From Dehalococcoidia bacterium (GTDB lineage: Bacteria; Chloroflexota; Dehalococcoidia; Lucifugimonadales; Lucifugimonadaceae), in assembly GCA_022819585.1 (NCBI GenBank), contig JAJEGY010000016.1, forward strand, positions 1 to 64,000: a stretch of DNA of 64,000 nt, written 5' to 3'. The notes under the pieces were generated by a model, which saw only the letters and a list, made by a program, of their open reading frames with translations, was not told the DNA's origin and searched no databases. Shown in pieces: positions 9,119-17,978 of the stretch (the first letter of the stretch is position 1; the number at the start of each line of letters is the position of its first letter). Both the position numbers and the translations under genes were made by a program.

Positions 9119-9466
9119 TTATGCGCCGGTGGCGTGGGGGAGTCCGCTGGCGATCCATGCCGGGGTGCCGTCTTCGATGTTGTAGAGGCGTCCGGTGTCT
9201 GCGCCCATTGCGGCGGCGTATTCGGCTGCTAGTCCGCTGCGTGCTCCGACTTCGCAGATGAAGAGGAGGTTTCCTTCGGCGGGTAGCTCGTCGAAGCGTG
9301 GGATGATGTCGTCGACGGGGATCCAGAGAGCGCCTTCGACATGGCCGGCTTCCCATTCGTCAGGGTTGCGAACATCGACGACGGTGGAGTCGCCGTTTTG
9401 GACCATTTCGTGGGCTTCTTGTGATGTGATTCGGGCGTATGGTTCGCCTGGTACTTGCCTTGCCAT
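9119..9466 (-). CDS. single-domain rhodanese-like protein
   Basis: A 115-residue rhodanese domain with VVDVRNPDEWEAGHVEGALWIP (about 29-50, split here as VVDVRNPDEW and AGHVEGALWIP) and the active-site loop CEVGARS starting at Cys71. It probably acts as a cytoplasmic sulfurtransferase or persulfide carrier. The start is the ATG at 9466 (MARQVPG...). A longer Arg-rich extension of the same open frame is only the shadow of the upstream membrane-protein gene. It is 97 bases upstream of the SAM-cycle genes on the same strand, which suggests sulfur-related co-expression. Confidence 0.88.
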   Translation of the reverse strand: MARQVPGEPYARITSQEAHEMVQNGDSTVVDVRNPDEWEAGHVEGALWIPVDDIIPRFDELPAEGNLLFICEVGARSGLAAEYAAAMGADTGRLYNIEDGTPAWIASGLPHATGA

Positions 9467-9525
9467 TTGATACCTGATTCTGTGTGCTGAAACCAGAGTT
9501 GATTGTACTTGATTGGTCTTGGAGT

Positions 9526-10320
9526 TTAGAGGTTTTCGCCAGTGAGGAAGGAGGCGACTGCGGTTGTGAATGAGAAGGGGCCGAAGGCGAGGATGATGAG
9601 AGGGATGAGGGCGATGACTGCGGCTCCGACGTTGTAGACGACTACAGCAGGGACTTTCTGGGTGATGGATTCGGGCAGTGTCAATCGTTGCGACGCGACG
9701 TAGGTTGCGATGAAGATGACTATGAACATCAACGCCCCGATCCATGCGGCGGCGAGGATTTTGACCATGAAGATGTAGCCGTCGAGGAATGAGCCGAGAA
9801 GGGTTTCGACGAATGCGGAGAGCCATAGGCCTGGGCGGAGTCCTTCGATGAAGTCGACGAAGATGAGGAGGGTGGTCGGGAGCAGGAAGCCGATGAGCAG
9901 GGGAGTTGCGAGGGCGTAGAAGATGCTGGCGATGATCCAGCGGACGGGGCTTGCGGCTTCGGCTCGGGTAGTGAATAGAAGATACGAGAGGACACCTCCG
10001 ACGGCTCCTCCACCGATTAAGTAGGCGGTGATGATGCGGAGGAAACCGTCGACGAAGTTGGGTTTGAAGAACTTGAATCCGAATTCTCCGATGCCGCTGT
10101 CGACGATTGTGATGAGAGTGCCCAAGTATCCGACGGTTAGTCCTACGGTGGCTCCGATGACGATTCCGAGCCACATTAGGCGTTTCCGGATGATTTGTTC
10201 TTCGCCGAGTCGTTCGTTTTCGGCTTCGCGCAGACGGTTTAGGGCTTGGGCGCGGGATTCGGATGTTGGTTCGAGATCGGGTGGATCGTTTTGCAAAGTG
10301 GAATGATTGGAGTTAGTCAT
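9526..10320 (-). CDS. multi-pass membrane protein of unknown function
   Basis: The 264-residue product has a charged, cytoplasmic-looking N-terminus of about 45 residues (many Glu and Arg). Five to six hydrophobic segments follow, near residues 48-75, 95-118, 128-155, 185-212 and 225-258. I recognise no catalytic motif. It is the first gene of the minus-strand housekeeping block and is transcribed away from the transport operon at 10.5 kb. It may be lineage-specific. Confidence 0.75.
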   Translation of the reverse strand: MTNSNHSTLQNDPPDLEPTSESRAQALNRLREAENERLGEEQIIRKRLMWLGIVIGATVGLTVGYLGTLITIVDSGIGEFGFKFFKPNFVDGFLRIITAYLIGGGAVGGVLSYLLFTTRAEAASPVRWIIASIFYALATPLLIGFLLPTTLLIFVDFIEGLRPGLWLSAFVETLLGSFLDGYIFMVKILAAAWIGALMFIVIFIATYVASQRLTLPESITQKVPAVVVYNVGAAVIALIPLIILAFGPFSFTTAVASFLTGENL

Positions 10321-10431
10321 GGATTCAATTGTGCATGTTGGAGGGGAGTACGCGGTGCAAGCTTGATGGTTACGGATTTCGTATCTTCACCGGACGGGTT
10401 TGGTTGAAGGTCGAAAACGACACGGCGCAAA

Positions 10432-10460
10432 TTGACGAAATCTTTGGTACGTGCTAGAGT
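10432..10460 (+). promoter_or_regulatory. sigma-70-like promoter of transport module A
   Basis: TTGACG (10432-10437), a 17-base spacer and TAGAGT (10455-10460) lie about 65 bases upstream of the first binding-protein ATG. Spacing and boxes match a housekeeping promoter well. Confidence 0.65.
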
Positions 10461-10524
10461 TCGCACAACTTTGCCGCTTTAAGTGGCTAAGTTTGCTTTG
10501 CTTGACTCAAGGAGGAGGTCGGAC

Positions 10525-12468
10525 ATGAAACGAATTGGTTTGGCGATGGTGATCTCAGCGGTGTTGGCGTTCGCCATAGCTTGTGGCGGTACCGAGACCG
10601 TTGTAGAGACCGTCGTTGTTGAGCGTGTGATTACCGCAGCACCCGAGCGAATCGTCGAGACTGTCGAGGTCGAACGAGTGGTTGAGGTTGAGAAGGTGGT
10701 GGAAGTTGAGGTTGAGAAGGTTGTTGAGGTCGAGGTCGAGGTTGCGGATGAGGCGATGGACGACGGGATGATGATGGACGATGGCGTAATCCCTCGGGAA
10801 CGGCAGTTCATCATGCTTTGGGGCGGATCTGGTGGTGTCGGCTCTGCAGGTCAGTACACGAACCACGACATTTGGAACGTGTACGGCGGTTTGAGCCACC
10901 AGGATGCTGGTCAATTGATCTTTGAGCCGTTGGCGTTCTACTCAGCATTCAACGACACGGAGTATCCCTGGCTGGCGGAATCTTGGGAATACAACGACGA
11001 CTTCACGCAACTGACGATCAACACCCGGCAAAACGTCGAATGGAGTGACGGGACACCCTTTGGTGCGCATGACGTTGCTTACACGCTGGAGCATCTGAGG
11101 ACGAATTCTGGTCTGGCGCGTGCTGGTCAGGTGCAGGCGGATGTGGAGTCAGTCGAGCAGGTTGACGACAACACGGTGGTCGTGAATTTCTTCGGTCCTC
11201 GGCCGAAGTTTTTCTACTTCATGACCTACAAGTTCGATATCGGGCTGTATATCGTTCCGAAGCACATCTTCGAAGGCCAGGACTGGTTGGAGTTTAGCAA
11301 TTTCGACCTTGAAAAGGGTTGGCCGGTTTCGACGGGTCCGTGGGAAGTGATCCAAACGTCTCCGCAGTCGAAGATCTTGAATCGACGTGATTCTTGGTGG
11401 GCGGTTGAGCAGGGAGTGGTTGACAAGATGCCGGAGGTCTTGCAGATCGTCTACATCCCGAACCCGGGCGAGACACAGATGGCGCAGGAGATGATTGCGA
11501 ACCGTGCCGATGCATCGCTGTCGTTGCAGACAGGGACGATGCGTGAGGTATTGTCTCGCAACCCGGCGATCATCACTCACTCCGGTTACAACCCGCCGTA
11601 CGGTTATGTCGACTGGTGGCCGGTAGGGTTGCTCTTCAACGCGAGCGAGCCGCCGTACAACGACAAGCGAGTGCGTTGGGCGGTTTCGTACTACTTGAAC
11701 CGTGAGCAGTTGATTGAGATCGGTTTCGGCGGTGCGGGGACGCTTTCCTATCTGCCGATCCCGACGTATGCTCCGTTGCAGCGTTACATAGACGTTGTCG
11801 AGGATAAGTTGACGACGACGCATGACACGACGGAGTACAACCCGGAGAAGGCCGATGCTTTGATGACCGAGGCGGGTTACTCGAAGAACGCGGATGGTTA
11901 TTGGGAGAAGGATGGGAATGTCGTGGTTTGCGACATCCTGAGCTTCGGCATCTTCAACCACTACGGTCCGATCGTCTCGAGGCAACTGGACAACCACGGG
12001 ATCAAATCTTCGTACAGCACGCCTCCGGATGCGTGGTCGCGTCAGAGCGCTGGTGAGGCTTCCTGCGGTTTGCGAGGCCACGGCGGTTCCGTGCGTGACC
12101 CGTATTTCACGTTGAACCTTTACACCGGTGGCGACCCGGCGACGTACGACCCTGAGCAACCTCAGAGCGCGACAAACCGTCCGCCGAACGCGTACCACTG
12201 GTACAACGAAGAGTTCAACGCGATCACCGAAGAGGTGTTCGCAACAGCCATCGACGACATTGCCAGGCTAGAGGAGCTGTGGGCGGAGGCGATGGACATC
12301 TGGTTGGAAGAGCTGCCCGACGTGCAAGTGTTGGAGTTCTACCACCGGATTCCGATGAATACGACGTACTGGACGAACTGGCCGACCCACGACAACCCGT
12401 ACGTCAATGGTGCGTTCTGGCACCTGACGTTCCAGTTGATCCTGAACGAGCTTGAGCCAGTGCAGTAG
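10525..12468 (+). CDS. ABC transporter solute-binding lipoprotein (SBP_bac_5 family), module A1
   Basis: This is a peptide/opine/nickel-type extracellular binding protein of 647 residues. The signal peptide ends in the lipobox FAIAC, so it is anchored by a lipid. Next comes a stalk of Val/Glu repeats (ETVVETVVVERV, then VEVEKVVEVEVEK) to about residue 75 and an Asp/Met-rich patch. The large ligand-binding domain contains the typical LAESW, ITWSDG-like EWSDGTPF and YTLEHL segments. The ATG at 10525 is preceded by AAGGAGGAGG; an upstream TTG in frame is less likely. It is closely related to the protein encoded at 14836. Confidence 0.93.
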   Translation: MKRIGLAMVISAVLAFAIACGGTETVVETVVVERVITAAPERIVETVEVERVVEVEKVVEVEVEKVVEVEVEVADEAMDDGMMMDDGVIPRERQFIMLWGGSGGVGSAGQYTNHDIWNVYGGLSHQDAGQLIFEPLAFYSAFNDTEYPWLAESWEYNDDFTQLTINTRQNVEWSDGTPFGAHDVAYTLEHLRTNSGLARAGQVQADVESVEQVDDNTVVVNFFGPRPKFFYFMTYKFDIGLYIVPKHIFEGQDWLEFSNFDLEKGWPVSTGPWEVIQTSPQSKILNRRDSWWAVEQGVVDKMPEVLQIVYIPNPGETQMAQEMIANRADASLSLQTGTMREVLSRNPAIITHSGYNPPYGYVDWWPVGLLFNASEPPYNDKRVRWAVSYYLNREQLIEIGFGGAGTLSYLPIPTYAPLQRYIDVVEDKLTTTHDTTEYNPEKADALMTEAGYSKNADGYWEKDGNVVVCDILSFGIFNHYGPIVSRQLDNHGIKSSYSTPPDAWSRQSAGEASCGLRGHGGSVRDPYFTLNLYTGGDPATYDPEQPQSATNRPPNAYHWYNEEFNAITEEVFATAIDDIARLEELWAEAMDIWLEELPDVQVLEFYHRIPMNTTYWTNWPTHDNPYVNGAFWHLTFQLILNELEPVQ

Positions 12469-12485
12469 CAGAGCCTACGAAGTTG

Positions 12486-12520
12486 GACGGGTCTGGACGG
12501 TATGAACGTTCAGGCCCGTC
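12486..12520 (+). promoter_or_regulatory. stem-loop between binding-protein and permease genes, module A1
   Basis: GACGGGTCTG (12486-12495) pairs with CAGGCCCGTC (12511-12520) with one G-T pair. There is no clear T-run. It probably limits read-through or protects the 3' end of the binding-protein mRNA. Confidence 0.6.
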
Positions 12521-12572
12521 TGCTTCTGGTTTCTGCTCACGGCATGCCCGAAGTTAGGGGTTTCTGAGCTCC

Positions 12573-13586
12573 ATGCCTTGGAAGTACATTGCTGGAAGGT
12601 TGACGATGTTCGTCGTCACGATTTGGATGGCGAGCACGATCGTCTTTTTCCTGCCGCGCCTTTCGGGTCAGAACCCCCTTGCGGAGAAGATCTATCAGGA
12701 GGCGCAACAAGGGGGGTATCAAGACCCAGACGTTGCTGAGCGGGTCCGGGTTTTTGAAGAGAAATATGGTTTCGACAAACCGCTTTGGCAGCAGTATGTG
12801 AAGTTCGTGGTCGATGTCGTTCAGTTCGATTTAGGTCGATCGATATTCCAGTGGCCTAAATCGGTTAACGAGATTCTTGCCGAGAAGATCATGTGGACAC
12901 TGGTGATGGGATTGTTGACTCTGGTATTGGCTTTTTTGATCGGTTCTGCGATGGGTGCGTTGTTGGAGTGGCGGAGGAACAACTGGGGGCTGATGGTTGC
13001 GATGGCTCCGATTTTGGCGATATCTGCGGTGCCGTTTTTCATTTTCGGTTTGGTGCTGCAGTTGATCGTGTTCAACATTGATCGCGAGTTCCCGTTGGTT
13101 TATGGCTTCAAACAGGGGGTTGTTGGCTGGCCGGACTGGTCGGATTGGGAGTTCATCGCGAGCGTGCTTAAACACGCGATTTTGCCGGCGTTGTCGATTA
13201 CGTTGGTATCTCTAGGCGGCTGGGCGATGGGGATGCGTGGGATGATGGTGACGACGAAGGGCGAAGATTACATGGTGCAGGCCGAGGCGAAGGGTTTGCC
13301 GGATCGTGTGATGCTGACCAAGTATGCGATCAGGAATTCTCTGTTGCCGCAGGTGACTGGTTTGACGTTGGCTTTGGGGTTGATCGTTTCCGGCGTGGTA
13401 CTGGTGGAGATAGTGTTCGGGTATCCCGGGGTTGGCGGGCAGTTGTTGCAGGCGGTGAGGTCGAATGATTATCCGACGACGCAGGGGATCGTGTTTGTTT
13501 TGGCGTTTGGCACGGCGGCGGCGACACTGGCTTTGGATCTGATGTATCCGTTGCTTGATCCGCGGATCAAGTCTGATGGGACTTAA
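12573..13586 (+). CDS. ABC transporter permease, DppB/OppB type, module A1
   Basis: A 337-residue inner-membrane permease. It has the usual N-terminal helix (residues 8-30), a conserved PLWQQYVKF segment, a six-helix layout and the ATPase-docking EAA loop QAEAKGLPDRVMLTKYAIRNSLLP (shown in parts: QAEAKGLP and RNSLLP) near residues 230-255. It ends in the typical LDPRIK. With the DppC-type partner it forms the membrane channel for substrate delivered by the lipoprotein encoded upstream. Confidence 0.94.
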   Translation: MPWKYIAGRLTMFVVTIWMASTIVFFLPRLSGQNPLAEKIYQEAQQGGYQDPDVAERVRVFEEKYGFDKPLWQQYVKFVVDVVQFDLGRSIFQWPKSVNEILAEKIMWTLVMGLLTLVLAFLIGSAMGALLEWRRNNWGLMVAMAPILAISAVPFFIFGLVLQLIVFNIDREFPLVYGFKQGVVGWPDWSDWEFIASVLKHAILPALSITLVSLGGWAMGMRGMMVTTKGEDYMVQAEAKGLPDRVMLTKYAIRNSLLPQVTGLTLALGLIVSGVVLVEIVFGYPGVGGQLLQAVRSNDYPTTQGIVFVLAFGTAAATLALDLMYPLLDPRIKSDGT

Positions 13587-13599
13587 ATAAAGAGGATTG

Positions 13600-14586
13600 A
13601 TGGAACAGGCCCAGACCAGCGCAAGCGTAGCGAGTATGGATTGGTGGCGAACGCTGCCTGATCGCTCCGATTTTGTGCGCGACCGCGCAGTGCCGATCTT
13701 CCGGTATCTGCGCAGGAATCGGTTGATGATTATCGGACTGGGTGCCTTTGCTGCGCTGGGTCTTTTCGTCGGGATCTCGTATCTTTTCTATTCACAAGTC
13801 GATCTGTTGGGTGAGGAGCAAGGCGTTAACGGACTGGTCCGGGCTGCGTCGGTGCAGGCGAATCAAAGACCATCATGGAATCCTTGGAGCGGGTTCCCGT
13901 TGGGGACTGATGTGCAGGGACGGGACATCTATGCGGCGGTGGTTGTGGGGATTCCTTTGTCATTGCGGATAGGGGTGATAGCGGCGGCGATTGGTGTTGG
14001 GGTGGGTATGGTGCTTGCGTTCGTCGCTGCCTATGTCGGAGGGGTGATAGATGCCGTCATTCGGACGATTGTGGACAGCCTCATACCGATTCCTGGGTTG
14101 TTGGTGCTGGTGTTGGTAGCGACTTCTTTGAATCCGGGACAGGGGTTGACGGTGGACCAGCTTGCGTTCGTTATCGCGGTATTGGCTTGGCCTGGGCCGG
14201 CGCGCGTGATCAGATCGCAAGTGTTGGTGATTCGCGAGCGCGGATATGTTGAGATGGCGAGGATGTCCGGCACGAGCGCATTGGGGATCATCTTCAAGGA
14301 GATGATGCCGAATCTGGCACCTTACGCATTGGCGAGTTTTGTTGCTGCGACATCGGGATCGATACTGGCATCGATCGGTGTGGAGTCGTTGGGTTTGGGT
14401 CCGTTGGATTCGCCGACTTTGGGGAGCATGATTTATTGGAATATCTTCACGAGCTCGGTGCTTTTGGGATTGTGGTACTGGTTGTTGCCGCCGATCATCG
14501 TATTGATCGTTCTGTTTGTGGGATTGTTCATGATTTCTGCGGGATTGGATGAGGTGGCGAATCCGAGGTTGCGGCGGCGGGTTTAG
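13600..14586 (+). CDS. ABC transporter permease, DppC/OppC type, module A1
   Basis: The 328-residue partner permease. An N-terminal cytoplasmic part leads to a first helix near residue 45. A periplasmic segment contains the family signature PLGTDVQGRDIYAAVV, and the EAA loop reads EMARMSGTSALGIIFKEMMPN (in parts: ARMSGTSALG and KEMMPN). It ends ANPRLRRRV. The ATG at 13600 was preferred over the TTG just before it; AGAGG precedes. No ATPase gene follows directly; the shared ATPases lie at the end of the duplicated module. Confidence 0.93.
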   Translation: MEQAQTSASVASMDWWRTLPDRSDFVRDRAVPIFRYLRRNRLMIIGLGAFAALGLFVGISYLFYSQVDLLGEEQGVNGLVRAASVQANQRPSWNPWSGFPLGTDVQGRDIYAAVVVGIPLSLRIGVIAAAIGVGVGMVLAFVAAYVGGVIDAVIRTIVDSLIPIPGLLVLVLVATSLNPGQGLTVDQLAFVIAVLAWPGPARVIRSQVLVIRERGYVEMARMSGTSALGIIFKEMMPNLAPYALASFVAATSGSILASIGVESLGLGPLDSPTLGSMIYWNIFTSSVLLGLWYWLLPPIIVLIVLFVGLFMISAGLDEVANPRLRRRV

Positions 14587-14736
14587 TCGAAGTTAGGAAA
14601 TGCCGTGTACGCATGAGAGGGATTGCGTTTCATTACAGCAATTGCTCGTTCTCCAGTGACAGTTGGTATGGAGTGAGCGATTGATACGTTTTGCGTCTGA
14701 GTCGCTCAAGTCGCGTATGCAATTAAAGGGTTTGGT

Positions 14737-14765
14737 TTGACTCGAACCGTTTGAGATGTTAGATT
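14737..14765 (+). promoter_or_regulatory. sigma-70-like promoter of module A2
   Basis: TTGACT (14737-14742), a 17-base spacer and TAGATT (14760-14765) lie 70 bases upstream of the second binding-protein gene. The second half of the duplication can therefore be transcribed on its own. Confidence 0.6.
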
Positions 14766-14835
14766 TTCGTAGTCATTTCCCGCGCGGATGGCGCGGATTC
14801 GTGCGTACCCAGATTCAAATGGAGGGAACTAACCG

Positions 14836-16758
14836 ATGAGATATAAATTGGCGATCTTGGTGGTCGCGCTTTCGGCGATGGTGGCAACCGTTGCCGCTTG
14901 TGGCGGGACCGAGACCGTCGTAGAAACTGTCGTTGTGGAGCGCGTGATCACCGCCGCACCGGAACGAGTGGTTGAGACCGTGGAAGTGGAGAGGGTTGTC
15001 GAGGTAGAGAAGGTTGTGGAAGTCGAGAAAGTGGTCGAGGTCGAGGTTGAAGTAACCGCGATGGCTGACGACTCGATGATGATGGATGACGAGGACATTC
15101 CTCGTAACCGCCAGCTGATCCTGCTTTGGGGCGGTTCCGGCGGAGTTGGTGCAGCAGGACGCTACACCGACCACGACATCTGGAACATCTACAACCCGGG
15201 AACTAGCCACCAGAACGGCCCCGGCCTGTTCTATGAACCCTTGGCGTTCTATTCGGCGTTCAACGACACGGAGTACCCGTGGCTTGCTGAGTCTTGGAGC
15301 TACAACGACGACTTCACGCAGCTGACGATCAACACTCGCGAAGGTATCACTTGGAGCGACGGCGAGCCGTTTGGCGCGCACGACGTTGCCTACACGCTGC
15401 AGCATCTTCTCGACACTCCGGGTCTCCGCCGAAGCGCGCAGGTCCAGCGAGACGTCGAATCGATTGAGCAGGTGGACGACAACACGGTCGTCGTGAACTT
15501 CCAGGGTCCGCGTCCGAAGTTCTTCTACTTCATGACCTACAAGTTCGACATTGGCCTGTACATCGTTCCGAAGCACATCTTCGAGGGTGAGGACTGGCTC
15601 GAGTTCCAGGCTTTCGACCTTGAGAAGGGTTATCCGGTCACAACTGGTCCGTGGGAAGTCGTAGCGACTTCGCCGGAGCGCAAGATCATCAACCGCCGAG
15701 ATTCTTGGTGGGCAGTCGACCAAGGGCTAGTAGAGCAGATGCCCGATGTCCTGCAGATCATTTACCAGCCGAACCCGGGTGAGACTCAAATGGCGCAGGC
15801 AGTCATCGCGAACCGTGCGGACGCTACTCTCGACCTCAGGCCGACGACGATCCGCGAGGTTCTGGCTCGTAACGCTGCAGTCACGACACACTCCGGCTTT
15901 AACCCGCCGTATGGTTACGTCGACTGGTGGCCCATCAGCCTCCTATTCAACGCGAGCGAACCGCCGTATAACGACAAGCGCGTGCGATGGGCAGTTTCGT
16001 ACTACATCGACCGTGCGGACCTGATCGACCTCGCCTACGATGGTGCAGGTACTCCTTCGGTTTTGCCGTTGCCGTCATATGCTCCTCTCCAGCGTTACTA
16101 CGACGTTGTCGAGGACAAGTTGACGACGACTCACAACACGAACGAGTACAACCCAGACAAGGCCGACGGACTGATGATGGAAGCTGGTTACTCCAAGAAC
16201 TCTGACGGTTACTGGGAGAGAGACGGGAACGTCGTTATTTGCGACATTCTCGGCTTCGGCATCTTCAACGACTTTGGTCCGGTGCTCGCCCGCCAGTTGG
16301 ACGATCACGGCATCAAGTCGTCGTACGCCAACCCGCCTGACGCATGGGCGAGGCAGACCGAAGGCTCCGCATCTTGCGGATTGCGAGGCCATGGTGGTTC
16401 CGTGCGTGACCCGTACTTCACCATGAACCTCTACCGCACCGCCGAAGGCGCAGAGGCTGGTGAAGGGCACCAGGCGAACGCCTACCACTGGTCGAACCCT
16501 GCCTTTGACGCGTTGACCGACGAGGTGTCAGCGGCTGGCATCGACGACGTCGCGACTCTCGAAGGACTTTGGGCGGATGCGATGGACATCTGGCTGGATG
16601 AACTGCCTGACGTGCAGGTCATCGAGTGGTACCACCGTATTCCGATGAACCAGACCTACTGGGTCAACTGGCCGACACACGACAACAACTACGTCAACGG
16701 AGCCTTCTGGCACCTGACGTTCCAGTTGATCCTGAACAACCTCAGGGCAGTCCAGTAA
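14836..16758 (+). CDS. ABC transporter solute-binding lipoprotein (SBP_bac_5 family), module A2
   Basis: A 640-residue paralogue of the protein encoded at 10525, colinear from end to end and with long identical blocks in the binding domain. The lipobox is VAAC, followed by the same stalk type (ETVVETVVVERV, VEVEKVVEVEKVVEVEVEV). GGAGGG precedes the ATG. Most differences fall after the stalk, near DIWNIYNPGTSHQNGPG and near the C-terminal RTAEGAEAGEGHQ, which suggests altered ligand preference after duplication. Confidence 0.93.
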   Translation: MRYKLAILVVALSAMVATVAACGGTETVVETVVVERVITAAPERVVETVEVERVVEVEKVVEVEKVVEVEVEVTAMADDSMMMDDEDIPRNRQLILLWGGSGGVGAAGRYTDHDIWNIYNPGTSHQNGPGLFYEPLAFYSAFNDTEYPWLAESWSYNDDFTQLTINTREGITWSDGEPFGAHDVAYTLQHLLDTPGLRRSAQVQRDVESIEQVDDNTVVVNFQGPRPKFFYFMTYKFDIGLYIVPKHIFEGEDWLEFQAFDLEKGYPVTTGPWEVVATSPERKIINRRDSWWAVDQGLVEQMPDVLQIIYQPNPGETQMAQAVIANRADATLDLRPTTIREVLARNAAVTTHSGFNPPYGYVDWWPISLLFNASEPPYNDKRVRWAVSYYIDRADLIDLAYDGAGTPSVLPLPSYAPLQRYYDVVEDKLTTTHNTNEYNPDKADGLMMEAGYSKNSDGYWERDGNVVICDILGFGIFNDFGPVLARQLDDHGIKSSYANPPDAWARQTEGSASCGLRGHGGSVRDPYFTMNLYRTAEGAEAGEGHQANAYHWSNPAFDALTDEVSAAGIDDVATLEGLWADAMDIWLDELPDVQVIEWYHRIPMNQTYWVNWPTHDNNYVNGAFWHLTFQLILNNLRAVQ

Positions 16759-16808
16759 AGACGTTCTGAAGTTACCGGCAAACATAAGAGTTTGTCGTTA
16801 GGAAAACG

Positions 16809-16845
16809 GAGATGGATCCGGGTTGAAAAGACCCGGATCCATCTC
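16809..16845 (+). promoter_or_regulatory. 15-bp perfect stem-loop between binding-protein and permease genes, module A2
   Basis: GAGATGGATCCGGGT (16809-16823) pairs perfectly with ACCCGGATCCATCTC (16831-16845) around the loop TGAAAAG. No T-run follows. The gene order and hairpin place match module A1, although the sequence differs. Confidence 0.75.
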
Positions 16846-16936
16846 GAACCCAAACGAACGGATTGGAAGATTCGTTAAAGTCGTATCTGAATAATCTGAG
16901 TACGAGCACTAGAAGGATCGAGGAAACCTAGAGACA

Positions 16937-17965
16937 ATGCCATCGAAGTACATCGTCGGCCGAGTAGGGATGTTCTTCCTGACGATTTTCCTCGCGTCGA
17001 CTCTGGTGTTCTTCCTTCCTCGACTCTCCGGCCGCGATCCGTTTAGAGAGAAGCTATTTGAAGAGGCTCAGCGGGGGGGCTATTTGGAGGACGTTGACGA
17101 GATTGCGGCGGCGTTGAACGAGAGATATGGATTTGATCGCCCGTTATGGCAACAGTACGTATCGTATCTTGGCGAGATCGCGCGATTTGATTTGGGTACA
17201 TCCCAGTTCACTTTTTCGAAATCGAATAATCAACTTTTGGCTGAAACGCTCGGTTGGACGATCGGATTGACGTTTATTTCAGCGATGGTAGCGTTTTTCA
17301 TCGGAACCGGGATGGGGGCGATTATGGAGTGGCGGAGGCAAAACACCGGGTTGCTCGCGGCGATGGCACCGTTCCTGATGATGTCGGCGGTGCCATATTT
17401 CATATTCGGATTGGTGTTGCTGACGGTGTTTTGGTTCAGTTGGTTGCAAGCATTCGACTGGGAGTTGTTCCCACCGTACGGAGCCTACGATCCGACGGTT
17501 GAGGAGTGGCCGGACTGGTCTGACTTCAGGTTCTTGGGATCTGCAGTGTGGCACGCCACTTTGCCGGCGCTGTCGATCGTGCTGGTGTCGCTAGGCGGCT
17601 GGGCGATGGGTATGCGCGGGATGATGGTGACGACAAAGGGCGAAGACTACATGTTGCAGGCCGAGGCGAAAGGTCTGCCGGATAACGTTCGGTTCTACAG
17701 ATATGCCATTCGCAACTCGCTGTTGCCGCAATTGACGGGCTTGGCCCTGCAAATCGGGTTGATCGTGTCTGGTGTCGTGCTCGTCGAGATCGTGTTCACG
17801 TATCCGGGTGTAGGCGGTCTGTTAGTGCAATCGATAAGGAACAGCGACTACCCGTTGATTCAGGGAATTGTGTTTGTGCTGGCGTTTTGCACGGCGGTCA
17901 CGACGTTGCTCCTTGACATGATTTATCCGCTGATCGATCCGCGCATCAGCTATTCAGGCAACTAG
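16937..17965 (+). CDS. ABC transporter permease, DppB/OppB type, module A2
   Basis: A 342-residue paralogue of the permease encoded at 12573. It keeps the N-terminal helix, RPLWQQYVSYLGEI, the invariant SLGGWAMGMRGMMVTTKGEDYM region (in parts: SLGGWAMGMRGM and TTKGEDYM), the EAA loop and the final DPRISYSG. A short extra hydrophobic/aromatic insert near residues 165-190 separates it from its paralogue. It forms the channel with the DppC-type protein encoded next. Confidence 0.94.
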   Translation: MPSKYIVGRVGMFFLTIFLASTLVFFLPRLSGRDPFREKLFEEAQRGGYLEDVDEIAAALNERYGFDRPLWQQYVSYLGEIARFDLGTSQFTFSKSNNQLLAETLGWTIGLTFISAMVAFFIGTGMGAIMEWRRQNTGLLAAMAPFLMMSAVPYFIFGLVLLTVFWFSWLQAFDWELFPPYGAYDPTVEEWPDWSDFRFLGSAVWHATLPALSIVLVSLGGWAMGMRGMMVTTKGEDYMLQAEAKGLPDNVRFYRYAIRNSLLPQLTGLALQIGLIVSGVVLVEIVFTYPGVGGLLVQSIRNSDYPLIQGIVFVLAFCTAVTTLLLDMIYPLIDPRISYSGN

Positions 17966-17978
17966 ATTGAAATTGAGC

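Noticed and set aside
9119-10174. Fusion of a 230-residue Arg-rich domain with a rhodanese
   Set aside because: The extension is out of frame with and overlaps the membrane-protein gene at 9526-10320; the rhodanese has its own ATG at 9466.
11149-12198. Long minus-strand open frame inside the module A1 binding-protein gene
   Set aside because: Arg-rich antisense shadow of a well-supported plus-strand gene.
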